Below are positions 48,401-59,861 of a DNA stretch of 64,000 nt, piece after piece. The notes under the pieces are model-generated. The model was not told where the DNA came from, ran no database searches, and saw only the letters and a program-made list of their open reading frames with translations. The stretch is from Plectrocnemia conspersa (Eukaryota; Arthropoda; Insecta; Trichoptera; Polycentropodidae). Each line of letters begins with the position of its first letter. Positions within the stretch are counted from its first letter, which is position 1. The position numbers were made by a program, and so were the translations under genes. Location: contig VTFK01000224.1 of the NCBI GenBank assembly GCA_009617715.1, positions 124,001 through 188,000 of the forward strand, written 5' to 3'.

Positions 48401-51276
48401 AAGTTATGTTTTATCATATATGTATGTATATTTGTCCAAAGTTTTTTTCATTTAGTATTTTTTCCCCGACAACGTTGATTAATAATGCTGGTAAGTATTT
48501 CTCTGTCAAATGTTGAATTATTGTCTAAGTCTTCCAGACAATTTTGTAAAATATTCTACGCTTTAACAATGAAAATTATTATTAAAAAATACCGAGTGAT
48601 GTATATTAATAACATAACTATACATCAAGACTTCTAGTCAGAACATGACACTTCTATCACTTCGCTTTCGATTTGGAACAAATTTCACAGGTACCTAACT
48701 GAATTTCTACCGATACAATTATTAGAAGCTTAATAAAGCAGCCGTTTTCAACTTCCACGTCATGTCGGGTTGGTGTCACTATCAGCGAGGTCATTTGAGG
48801 CGGGGGGGAGCAGGTCGTGGCATTTCCCCCCCCCCCTTAAATTTGACCAGAAAAATACATGTCATTTAATGAAATACTATGAATTTTAATGATATCGAAG
48901 TATTTAATAAATGACTATTGGCTGACCAACTTTTGTTCCCCCCCTTGTTTCTGATTCTAAACCAGAAATTATCTAAAATCTCAAAAATATAAGATTTTAT
49001 TGCTTTTGACGTAGATTTTTTACTTTTGTTAAGTGATAATTTTTTTTTAAAAGGGTCTCTCGATTGGTTTAGATATTCTTCGAGGATTCAGTTTTGGGTT
49101 ATTGTATTTTCGATAATATTGTTAGGGCTAGGACATCGGCCTTGCCGACTCGCCTATGGATGGCCATATTGGTTTTGACCTATTTAAGAAGGGATAATTG
49201 TTTATTTCATTTAATCCTATATTTCAAAATTTTTTTTAGATATATTTCATTCGATTATATACTTTTTTTATTGTTTATAAATTTATTATTTTCGACCATC
49301 ACTGCGCATTGGGGGTAACCTGTTAGGCCACGATGGTCTTAATTTTTAAATAAATGCTTTTGACGATTGGTTTTGACTTCAAACCAATTTGGTTTAGATG
49401 TGCTTCATTCGATTCCTGTCATAATATTGAATTTGCTTTTGACGAGGATTCTAAACAAGGACGCTCCCTAGAATTTGGCCAGAAAAATGTGTCACATAAT
49501 GAAAAATACTATGAATCTTCATGAAATCGAAATATAAAAAAAATTATCACTGACTGAACAATTTTTGCCTCCCCCCCCCTTCTGTCAAAAGTTGAAATGA
49601 TGTCCCTGGGCCATAAAAATGGATTTAGTAAATCTGAATAAATATTGTAAACAAAAAGCAAACTTTAAAGTATCGTATATTTGAAATTGCAAGGCGAGGC
49701 AGCGACGGCGCTCCTTAATGAGCTCCCGGCTAAAGTACTTTTGATTAAGAGATGGCTATTTACTTTATCAAAATCCATATTTACATAAATGTGTGAATTG
49801 AGCACCTGGTTCTCAATAGCTCGCTGATTCTAAGAACTTGAATATTCGTGAAAAATCTAACTTCATATGCAACTCCTGTCTTTGGATATTTTACGTTCTA
49901 AAATATAGCAAAAAAAAAACAATATATAAATAAAAAAGTTGATGAATCTTGCGTTTAAATTATTCACTTCAAAACTATCCATACAATAATTACTAAGATG
50001 TGTTGGGTTTTATAATAAATAAATGTTTATGAACTTGGGTTTGACAATAAATAAAGATACAATAAATAAAGATACGATGAAAAAAATTCCTTCTTAATTT
50101 TTTGGTTAGATTTTTGTATTTGTCTCTAACATATTTTCAATAGGAATATATATTTTTTGAAATACAAATATTAGGTTTTTAAGGAAATTACATATATTGT
50201 AAATTAACTTCTGTTTAAATTTTTTTTTATCGACAACCAAATTAATTATAAATAATTTTTCAGGACTACGATTACAACTATGACTATTCCGAAATGACAG
50301 TAAAACCTTCTCTTGCCAATCAAACCGTCGATAAGCCGACGACTAAGCCAACCACAACATTGGCTACATCTACAAGCGCAAGTTTATTAACCACGACAGA
50401 AAAAGTGGTTGAAATTACACCTGTAACACCTTCGCAAAAACCAACAGTATTAGCAAACAATGCGACTCTTTCAGCTAACGTGACTGAAATTCCCAAACCT
50501 GTAAATTTACAAGCATCTAATCAAAACATTAACATTCCTGTGAAGATCGTAATGACGCCTGTGGAGATACAGTCGAGCAGTGATAACATACACTTGAAGA
50601 AGCCTACGACTGCCGCTACAGTGTCTACGCCAAAAATAAAACAAGCCGATTGCATCGAAGGCTTTGTTAAAGAAAAGAATGGAAATTGCGTATCGAAAGC
50701 GAAGAAGCAGCAGCAGACAATGTAAGTGAGAATGCGATGAATATTCACTATTTGAAGAATGTATTGATTTCTATTTTAGTATCTGGAGTAATGAACTATT
50801 TCTATAGTTCATTACTCTAGATAGCACTGAAATAATTAATGTAAACTTAATGACCCATTTAAAATAACCTGTTGAAAACAATGTTCTAGATTTATTACAG
50901 AATTCTTATCACAATACAATATATATATAAAATTGTTTTTATATGCATATCAAATCGTAAACCATTACAATATTACATAATATAAGTAAATTGTTATTAT
51001 GAGCTTACGGTAAAGGAAGTCCTAGATTCTGAACCTATTAGTAGTTAGTCTGCTGTGATGAGGTAATCGGTAGATAATGTACCATATCAGCATTGCAGAT
51101 TGAATCATAAAGCATATACAAACAGCTCTATATTTCAAATTCATTAGTAGTATGGTTAAATATTCTGAAAATGTATTTACTGATAAAATTGTTCATATTA
51201 TTAATTTAATTTCAGATTAAGAAGATTGATACAACTTTCACAAAGACCTCGTCGAGTCGTCACTCCTGCAGTTTAG
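45454..51276 (+). CDS. Three-exon secreted Thr-rich protein with a C-terminal CIEG...GNC motif
   Basis: Exon 1 is 45454-45627: signal peptide MALKIYLALTSLLLPMLKAS, then YNIHINLKDVKIFALLGGGL. It ends at GAG|GTAATA. Exon 2 is 50264-50721, in phase: DYDYNYDYSEMTV, a long Thr/Pro/Val-rich mucin-like region with several NxT sites, then KQADCIEGFVKEKNGNCVSK. Exon 3 is 51216-51276: LRRLIQLSQRPRRVVTPAV and stop. Total 230 residues. The INLKDVKIFALLGGG-DYDYDYS block looks like a conserved segment and the Cys motif matches the family at 15728 and 30045. Reading through the exon 2 donor (ACAAT|GTAAGT) stops at once (ATG TAA), so intron retention would give a slightly shorter protein. Intron 1 (4.6 kb) holds LINE and MITE fragments. 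Function unknown. Confidence 0.78.
48985..49352 (+). mobile_element. MITE fragment followed by LINE 3' end, copy C (in intron)
   Basis: About 48985-49060 carries the family-F block ATTTTATTGCTTTTGACGTA. It is followed from about 49080 by LINE sequence (CAGTTTTGGGTT, GGACATCGGCCTTGCCGACT) that ends in CGCATTGGGGGTAACCTGTTAGG. Both lie within intron 1 of the 45454 gene. Confidence 0.6.
50783..50820. repeat. Short perfect hairpin in intron 2 of the 45454 gene
   Basis: GGAGTAATGAACTA and its inverse TAGTTCATTACTC flank a loop of a few bases, 60 bp after the exon 2 donor. It could affect splicing or be a small foldback relic. Confidence 0.6.
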
Positions 51277-53127
51277 GCTATTAAAAAAACATATATGCAT
51301 AATTAAATTAAGTTTTATAATACTGTGATTGCATTTATAATAATTTATATAAAAAAGATAAAACTCAAGAATTCTTAAGACAGGAAATTAAAAAAAAATC
51401 GAATAAAAGATTAAGAAATGATTTTTTAAAGTATTTTATATTTAACAAAAAAAACACAAATTGAATGACTATTTTTATACATATATGTAAAATTCATATA
51501 ATAATCTTTTGACACAACAAACAAAATTCATAATAAATATCATATTGCACAAACACTCGGTAAAAATTGTATTTGTATAAATTACTATGGTGCGAGACAT
51601 CGCAATATGCGATCGCTAGCCATTGTCGTAAAATTAACATGCGACGGAATCGTATTCTTAAAATAAACGCAGGCTTCCAATTGCTGTTAAATTCAAGTCT
51701 TCAAGAAAAGATGAAAATTGCAATAATATATAGTAGGGTTTTTGCTATAATCTCACATTATAGTATATTGATCGTCATGAATACATTTACGCAGGTGTCG
51801 ATGCTGAATTGGGAAATATTTTGATTACCTTCATAGCCGTAATTTAACCTTTTAAAATTGATACAGTTTAATCAACTGTTTTACTTCAAAACAAACATAC
51901 AGACTCGACGGTTTATTTAGATCGCAATAAACGAAATATGCACCGTTGAGTTTTTGAAATATTTTCTCTTAACATTTAATGTCTTTATAATGCTTTTTAC
52001 ATTATATATTCGAGAATTTGATAAATAGTCATTAATGACAGAGATGGCTTATAAAAACGATTTGATTTTTTTTACATTAAGTATATTGATAGTGTATGCC
52101 ACATGTTTAAATCGATAACGATGGTTACTATCGAAATTTAAAACACGTGGCTTAATAAAAGAAAAAGATATTTTTATACCACAACCACATTTAACTCTGC
52201 CTTATTTTAAAAACGTAGTCATTGGGATTATCTAATACTCAGATAATCACATCTATAACAAAGATTCAGATTGTTTTCATCAATATGTACGAGGAATATT
52301 CGAAAAGTAAAGATAAAATGCTAGTAAAAAAAGCGATTTTTTTTATTCAGCGAAGGGAGAATCTGCTGTTCAAATTCAATGTTAAGTTGTTTCTTGGTAA
52401 GTGATAAATATACGATCGATACACAGCTATGTAATTTAAAATTTTGATAATGCAGTCACAAAACGATCGCCGCTGTTGCCTTTGAGAAAAAGAAACTCAT
52501 CAAATTGAGGCACGTATTTTACATAATCTGAGATACCATCGCAAACTTCATTGCTATCGGTTGTGTGGCACAGACTTTTAGCTGGAGAAACGTAATGCTG
52601 TTTTTGTTCAAGAAATTATAAAAACATGTCAAAATACTTTTGCTTTACTCCATTTTTTTATTCAAATATTTGTTTGTTAAAAGAGATGTATCAAAAAGTA
52701 ACCATAAATTGACAATGTCATAAAATAATACTCCCGGGTTTTGACGCCGTGTAATTAATCGGAAGCATAGCAAAACAGAAAACATTTTATGAATTTGGAA
52801 ATATAGCTTGTTTAGACATGACGGTGATTACATCCTTTGTATTTGAAAATATTTGATTTACGGTTACTTTTTGAAACATTTAATATCGCTTCATAAAAAC
52901 GAATTGTTTCTATGTTATGGAGAATTACATCTCATCTATGTTCAATGGTTTAAGACTAAGAGTATTCAGAAAAGTTTTAGTTTTGGTAGAAACTGAAATA
53001 CAGATTCGTTGTCAATGAGACATTTAATAAATTTGAGCAGAGTTGAGAAGTGCCTAAAAATGTTTTTTAATAAAATAAATTAACGTTTTTGGTGTTAGAT
53101 CATTTCTAAGGTTCTCAAAAGTGGATC
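51277..53127. other. AT-rich spacer
   Basis: No gene was recognised. Open frames here lack ATG starts or any domain signal. Confidence 0.45.
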
Positions 53128-53131
53128 TTAA

Positions 53132-54679
53132 CCCTACAATGCGCGCTGGTGCATATATGAATCATTAAAATATTTCGCCAATAACTTTGTATTAAAAAGT
53201 TTTAGTCTCATGTGTGGTGATTCATTATTGAATAATCCATTCGCTTAGTGTTCCTCCGCGTGACTGCTATAACTGTACCGTAACATCAAAATTTGATTAG
53301 ATTGGGACAAGTGACGAACATTCAAACAATTTCATACTATTTAGTTTTTAAATAACATATTCCGTGTAATTAAGCTGCATATCTTTTATTATTATATTCG
53401 TTATTGATTAGTGAATCAAATTATGAAATAGTTTTATTGCTATATCGCAAATAGTGCACGATTCATATATGAATCAGTGCGCCATTTTATCATTTTCATA
53501 CATTTTAGTTTTTTCATTTAAATGCCCCTTATGTATAAAAACGGACAACAGAGATAAATATGAACAATCTGAAGAGATGCTTTTTATGACCTAATTGAAA
53601 ATATACCTATTGAGTGAAGCTGAATTAGAAGATAACATCGATGAGGAAGGTATTTTGAATTTGTATTTTATCATCTGTGGTACATTCACCTAATGTGAGA
53701 ATGTACTGGAATAATATTGTTAGATTGGATATAATAAAAACATTTGAAAAAATTGGTTCAAATCTGCATTTCAATAATAATTATATCAGTACAAATGATA
53801 AATTACATAAACTACACCCTGATATATTTCGTTAAATTTTTTGATAATACCAATGGAAGAAATGGTCTCAATAGATGAACAGATGTGCTACAAAAATGTG
53901 TTATCATATGAAGCAATATTTTCCGTTGAGAATAAATTATTTATACTTTCAGGAGTGATTTTTTCCAAAATTAACCTGACCTTAGCGCAATTTTTTTATT
54001 ACAAATTAATTTTTGATAATTATTACACTTTGATCGCAGTAATGACTTATTTAGTAAAAAGAGGTAGAGGTATGCATTCTTTGAAATATAATTACTTTGT
54101 GTAAAATTTCTATAGAATCTGAAGCCAGAATGTTGTGTCTGATTTTGAAGGAATAGATCTCATCAATGTATATTGGAAAGACAGTAAAATAGTGATATTG
54201 TTACCATCATTTATAGGTAGAGAATCACTCGAAACGGTTAACAGATATGACCGGGAAAAAAAAGAAAAAATGAAATACTATGCTCTGCTATAGTAAAACG
54301 ATATAAGTTGATTTGCTTGACAGCATCATATATTAGACATCACTGGCTGTTATATAGAAGATGCAACACAGATATTTCGACAATGAAATTGGTTGATTTT
54401 AGGATCGATTTAGCGTACGTTATGCAATATAGCAACATCAACAAAACGTATCCAACAGATAATAAAAATCATTTTCCAAATTGGAACGAGACTCATTGCA
54501 AAGCCCAAACATACATAGTATGTGAAAAATTCAATACATCATTGTTGCTTAAAAAAAATAGAATGTAATAAAATTTAATTTATTTAAAAAAATCTTATTA
54601 TGCACAACGATTCATGTGAATCATATTTTGTTTTCAGTAAAATTATTTATTTTTAATGTAAAAAACGCGCATCGTAGGG
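53132..54679 (+). mobile_element. Decayed piggyBac-like transposon
   Basis: Termini CCCTACAATGCGCG and, inverted, CCCTACGATGCGCG (one mismatch) are flanked on both sides by TTAA (53128-53131 and 54680-54683), the piggyBac target duplication. Inside, 53690-54568 shows remnants of a piggyBac transposase: SNLHFNNNY and DKLHKLHP, then IPMEEMVSIDEQMCYKNVLS, and a C-terminal piece with HCKAQTYIVCEK from the Cys-rich finger region. Stops and frame changes interrupt it. At 1.55 kb it is shorter than autonomous elements of about 2.4 kb, so it is internally deleted. A second inner repeat (ATTCATATATGAATC) lies at 53461. Confidence 0.88.
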
Positions 54680-54846
54680 TTAACATTATTCGTTCATTCT
54701 GTAATTTTTTAAAGAGTAATTAAAATAAAAATATTTTGTATGTAAATATACATACACTAGAGAATAATCCTCGTAATTGTTAATAAAAACGGACGGAAAA
54801 TAAACCAAGCCCTATTATATAGTATAGCAGAAATTATAGAAACATG

Positions 54847-55665
54847 TCAAAGTTTGCACAAGCAGAATAAAAAGGGAATGAACGCCCCAATGGTTATGAA
54901 GACGGGCAACAAGAACGTGGAATCGTCCATGACGTAAGGGTCCGGCTGTTTGGGACCACTCGGCCGTCTCGATTTCGAGACTTTCTCTTCTACCTCGGGT
55001 TTGGAGTCATCCGGATCAGGCTCCGGAGGCAGAGGAGGTAGCCTGGGGACAGCGTCGGGTTTACCCCTCACGACGTAGAGGGCGTTAATCTTGGGATTGT
55101 CTCGGTATCCCTTGATGAACTCGACGCGGATCTTGCCGTTGCGGATGTCGGACTCCTCCTCGTCGTAATAGAGCTTGCCGCCGCTGACTGTGTAGGCCAC
55201 GTGCTCGTCGTGGGCGACGCCGCGGCCTACCCTGTCGTATATGTCCAGATCGGCGACGACCGTGTGGTCGCCGTTCAGCACCACGTCGAACACCTTCATG
55301 TCGGGCGCGTCGAAGTACACCTCGGAGAACTTAAGGACGAGCACGTAGTCGCCGTCGCGGTCGGCGGGGATGTCGTAGCCGAAGGTGGAGCGGTGGTAGC
55401 GCTCCGTCTGGTAAAGGGGCTGATCGTCGGGGGGCACCCGACCGATGGCCGCCAGTCGCCGGCCGTAGTCGGACGCGGTGCCCACTCGGCCGTGCAGCGG
55501 ATCCCTGGCGTATCGGATGCCCAGCGAGTCGGAGTGAGCCTCGCCGCCGGCGTTCACCGCGAAGACCACGTCGAGCGGCAGCCTCGGGGGCCCGCCTCCA
55601 CCGACGGCCACGCCGCTCGCCAGCAACAGCAAGGCCGCCGTCCAGCACAGCCTAGAGCCGCGCAT
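54847..55665 (-). CDS. MLEC: Malectin, ER glucose-binding lectin
   Basis: Malectin is an ER type I membrane lectin that binds Glc2-high-mannose N-glycans and, with ribophorin I, retains misfolded glycoproteins. This 272-residue protein has a signal peptide (MRGSRLCWTAALLLLASGVA), the malectin domain (VVFAVNAGGEAHSDSLGI; GRVGTASDYG; LYQTERYHRSTFGYDIP; GDYVLVLKFSEVYFDAPDMK; LDIYDRVGRGVAHDEH; YRDNPKINALYVVRG), an acidic Pro-rich linker and a C-terminal transmembrane helix ending FLFCLCKL as in vertebrate malectin. I start at the ATG at 55665 because it opens the signal peptide. It is a single exon with strikingly high GC for this AT-rich window. B3GLCT lies 1 kb upstream on the same strand. Confidence 0.95.
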   Translation of the reverse strand: MRGSRLCWTAALLLLASGVAVGGGGPPRLPLDVVFAVNAGGEAHSDSLGIRYARDPLHGRVGTASDYGRRLAAIGRVPPDDQPLYQTERYHRSTFGYDIPADRDGDYVLVLKFSEVYFDAPDMKVFDVVLNGDHTVVADLDIYDRVGRGVAHDEHVAYTVSGGKLYYDEEESDIRNGKIRVEFIKGYRDNPKINALYVVRGKPDAVPRLPPLPPEPDPDDSKPEVEEKVSKSRRPSGPKQPDPYVMDDSTFLLPVFITIGAFIPFLFCLCKL

Positions 55666-56670
55666 CGCGACCGCACCGCTGCACCGCCGCACAGCCGCGC
55701 CGGCCGGTATTCTGACACTCGCACGCTTCAAACGCTTCACTTTAATCGGCCATGTCCGTTGGTCGTCGTTACTATTCTAGCGACCATATCTAGCGATTTA
55801 TAAAATAAAATATAAATCATTAATTTAAAGAAACGACGATATTTTGACTCAACAAATACCAATAAATATTTGCAAAACTTTTTTTTTTATTTATTTATTT
55901 ATTTATTTACCATCTGTCTTATTTAATACTTTTTACTATTTGCCATGTCTGTCAGATCTGTATGTCTAAGTCGTTTAAGTCTGGTGTCGGCATATCTAGT
56001 CAAGTAGTTCGATTGCCATTTTGTTTGGATGGAATTTAAGTTTGTCTCTGTATGTCGTGTATTTGTTCGTTCCTTCGTCTTTTATGAATTCTATGTTAAG
56101 GTCGTTAGGTATAACATCGTTAGAAACATACCACGGAGTATCGACTATCATTCGTAAAATCTCTGATTTGAAAGATTTAATTATAAAACATGAATCTATA
56201 AGTATATTTTCTATATAAAAGTTTTTTTATTAAACATTTTAATTTTCTTTATATGACGAATTTTGTTTTAACTATCCCATCTTGCCCCAGTCTCCTCTAC
56301 ATACTGGTCTCATTATGCTAATTATTACACGAAATGGGAAACAAAATACTGGATTAAAATATATATTGGGATAAATAATATATCTATTAATATATTATTT
56401 ATAATTTAATTAGAGAAACAATTTAATACGAAAAATATATATTTATCCATGTAACATTTACAATAAAACAATGATATGACACGTAAGTACTTAACTCTAT
56501 AAAATATTAGACCCTTTATTTGATTTTATAAATCTGTACAAAAAAAATCGTAAAATATACCTTTTAAACATTACAACATCTCTCTTATTATTCGCATATA
56601 AAATCACAACAATGAATACTTAATTAGGAATGATTAAAAATTCGTCAATTACATACATAGATATTTAAAA
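55666..56670. other. Malectin promoter region and B3GLCT 3' flank
   Basis: GC-rich to about 55780, then AT-rich, with a (TTTA)n run near 55880-55912. No separate gene. Confidence 0.5.
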
Positions 56671-59354
56671 TTACAATTCGTTGTGATATAACTGTTCAGT
56701 CTTAGAAATTTCCCTTAACTTGGAATCGGCACCTCTGAACCATCTCTTGTACACGTCTACAGGATCGATCATCCAGTGTTTGTGGAAAGAGACTGGTCTG
56801 TGAGGAGCCAAGTATTCTAAGGCGTAATCGACTGGACGAGCCTAGATAAAAAAATATTAATCCATAACAGTATTTACATATATATTAATATCATATAAAT
56901 TGTATCACCTGATGAAATAATGGACTGTGAATGACTGGAATTTTTAATTTAGCCAAACATACACCGATCCACATATCGTCCGGCGTAGAAGGCATCGGAC
57001 AATTGCAATCGGCTAGCTTGTAAACCAAATCTTTGCTTAGAACCAATCCTCCTCCTCCAGTTAAATAATCATACCCGTCTCCGGTAATAATGTTGAAACC
57101 GTATCGTTCACCAAGTGCTATATGTTTATCGCCATAGCAAGACAATACTTCGCACAGTCTCGATACGCTAAAATATATAATTTATTTTAAATTTAATAAG
57201 ATTAATTTTGGATTTATAATGAAAATACGTACCTTAAGATAGTATCGTCATCGGCGATCATGATCCATCGTATTGCTTTATTATCGTTGAAATATTTTAA
57301 GGCGTACTTTAATATTGCTATAGTTTTCGAACAATGTCCTCTTTCAGTATTTGCAACTCCTACGTCAATTGTCGGTATTGAATTATCTATAATAATATTT
57401 GACAATGATACAAATACTTTTAATTATAAAAAATATATAAATACAGAGTTTATTAAAAAAGACTAATGAATTTATATATAATATATCACAATGGGATTAT
57501 TTTAAAGTAAATTTTCTTGATTAAGCAATAAGTTTAAAATTAAAATAATACATAGTAAAATAATTTTTTTATCTGTTATATTCAAATAACAAATAAGGCA
57601 CCAATAAAAAAAAGGTTTTTTAGCACAGTATTGATTTGAAAAAATATTATATAGTTGTACTTTTATATGAATTTAATCAATTGTACTATGTGAGTAAAAT
57701 ATCTATATTAAATACACAAAAAATAAAATAAATTTAGTACAACTTCTATATTATAGTCTTTCTTGGATCATTCTGTATAACACTTACTAGTTATATCACT
57801 AAAAAATATTAAATTGGAGGCGAATTTTCCCCATGTATTTTTAACTATCATAACTCTATTGTCATGAAATTTGTGATATGTTTTGACAGCAAACAGTACT
57901 TCGTCTCTAGACACGGCATCACCCTAAAATTGTGACATTGTATAAAATTGTATTCATCAATCATAAAACATACATTAAAATTATACGTACACATGCATCA
58001 TAGCTTTTGGGATAAGTGGCACAAACTTTATTTGAAACAACACAGAATTGATCATCGTGAGTCAGCATCGATCCTTCTCCATTGTCCCAAATAAACTTGG
58101 CGAGTTCAAATGACGCGTCTATGGAAAATTCTGTATATGCCTTAGTGTCATTCTCTTTGAATCGATGATATAATCTAATTCAATTGAAATAATTAATATT
58201 TTAATCAATTATTTAAGTAATTAATAGTGAGATATTACGTTCTAAGTAACGCCATGCTCATTGCAAATCCTGAAGCCATATTCGGGTAAAGAAATTCGTC
58301 CGAATCGGCCATAGTGGCAAAATGATGAATGATCGTCGGCTCTATGTCGTGTAATCCATGACCGATCCATATCTCCTGAAAATGTAAAATAAATATTAAA
58401 TATCTAATATAAACATTTAATTAAAAACAACTCACTTCTGATGAATCGTATCTCTTCAGCACTTCGTAAAGATTGGCTAAGTTTAATGATATGTGCGGAT
58501 CGCAAAAGACGACCCATTCTGCAAAGGAACTATATTTATGTGCCAATTTTTCCAAGAGAGGCAACACAACCCACGAACCTTTAAGGTGCGTTATCCATAT
58601 TTGAGGTCTTCTCTGTAAATTATTTATGTATTATATCATGACATTTAATTTAAAATATTTATAAATATTGAATACCTGTTGAAAGTCATACGCTTGAATA
58701 ATTATCTCTTTTTTAAGCTGCTCGGCCAAACTAGTGTGATATGGATGATGTTGGCTCAATATTACAAAAGCTATGTTTGTATAAGCTGCAATTAAAAAAA
58801 ATATACATGTAATAAATATTAGATCACAAGATATATAATAGATAAATGAAGCATTATATGGTAGTAATTACTATATAATCCTTTACTCTTGTTTGAAGGT
58901 GAATGACTAGGCATAAGTTTTTTATTGAAACGAAAAAAGTTATATTTTAAAAGTATTTTTTTTAGACATATAACCAGCATGACATTGTTAATTAACTATC
59001 GTCAACCATTTCAGATTGTGTCAAAACCAGCGCATTCTATAGTTTCTCAAACTGTGTGTATGGAATATATTAACTTTATTCTAATAAAAAATTACTATTA
59101 CTGTATGTAATGTATCACTATTTTTTAATAATTATTATATTTGCTTATACTTCAACAATCGCGTTATTTTATTGCTATAATTGACCCGTATCCTATTTGT
59201 AAAAATGTGGGATCAGCAATTTATTTAAATTTATAAAAAATCGTGTATACTACATCATAATAAGCAATATACCAGTAGTTTATTATTGCTGATGTTCCTA
59301 TTTTAAGCAATAGCGTCTATACAGCGCAATGATGTTACTCTTAACACTCACGCA

Positions 59355-59422
<68 letters not shown>

Positions 59423-59861
59423 ATATTTGGATAATAAAACAGATTGTAGCATACCTATATAAATATACTAAAAACATTAAAAATGCTTGATTAACATATT
59501 AAATTTAATTTTTCACTTATCCCTGGTAAAGTGAAGAATATAAATATAATAATTTAAATTATTGACCCATATCTTAACTAAGAAATAACAAATATTTTAA
59601 GGTTCGTATCATGTGTTAGCTAAATACATATTAATGGATAGTTTAAATGGCGTCATTGAATAATATATAAGCAAAGCATGTCATTGTTTGTCAACAACAA
59701 AGGAATTCGGCCAAACTAAAGACCGTTTCCTCTAAGATATGTAACACACATGGTGTGCTGTCGGCCGTTAACGATAGTCCAGGGCAAGGCACACGTGTTG
59801 TGTCATCGGCTTGCATAGTAATAATAAGCAAAGTAGCTAGAGTACTTGCAGAAAATGACAT
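56671..59861 (-). CDS. B3GLCT: Beta-1,3-glucosyltransferase (B3GLCT)
   Basis: B3GLCT adds glucose in beta-1,3 linkage to O-fucose on thrombospondin type 1 repeats in the ER, aiding their folding and secretion. Eight exons are clear: 58785-58676, 58612-58436, 58375-58239, 58174-57991, 57923-57788, 57386-57233, 57167-56909, 56841-56671, with consistent phases (442 residues). Signatures: NIAFVILSQ...AEQLKKEI, EPTIIHHF, DEVLFAVKTYHKFH, NSIPTIDVGVANTERGHCSK, the metal-binding IADDDTILS, YLTGGGGLVLSK, TPDDMWIGVC, IPVIHSPLFHQARPVDY and VSFHKHWMIDPV. The last residues are HNEL, a KDEL-like ER retrieval signal (human REEL). A tentative first exon, 59861-59795, encodes MSFSASTLATLLIITMQA, a signal-like peptide, and ends in the needed phase at a GTGTGC donor; this exon is uncertain. 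Confidence 0.93.
59358..59419. repeat. (TA)n microsatellite
   Basis: About 60 bp of alternating TA, within the proposed first intron of B3GLCT. Confidence 0.95.

Noticed and set aside
53841..54568. Host genes starting at 53841 and 54308
   Set aside because: They are pieces of the broken piggyBac transposase between the TIRs.
55666..55740. A 25-residue N-terminal extension of malectin from a GTG
   Set aside because: The ATG at 55665 directly starts a signal peptide, and the extension is basic and GC-driven.
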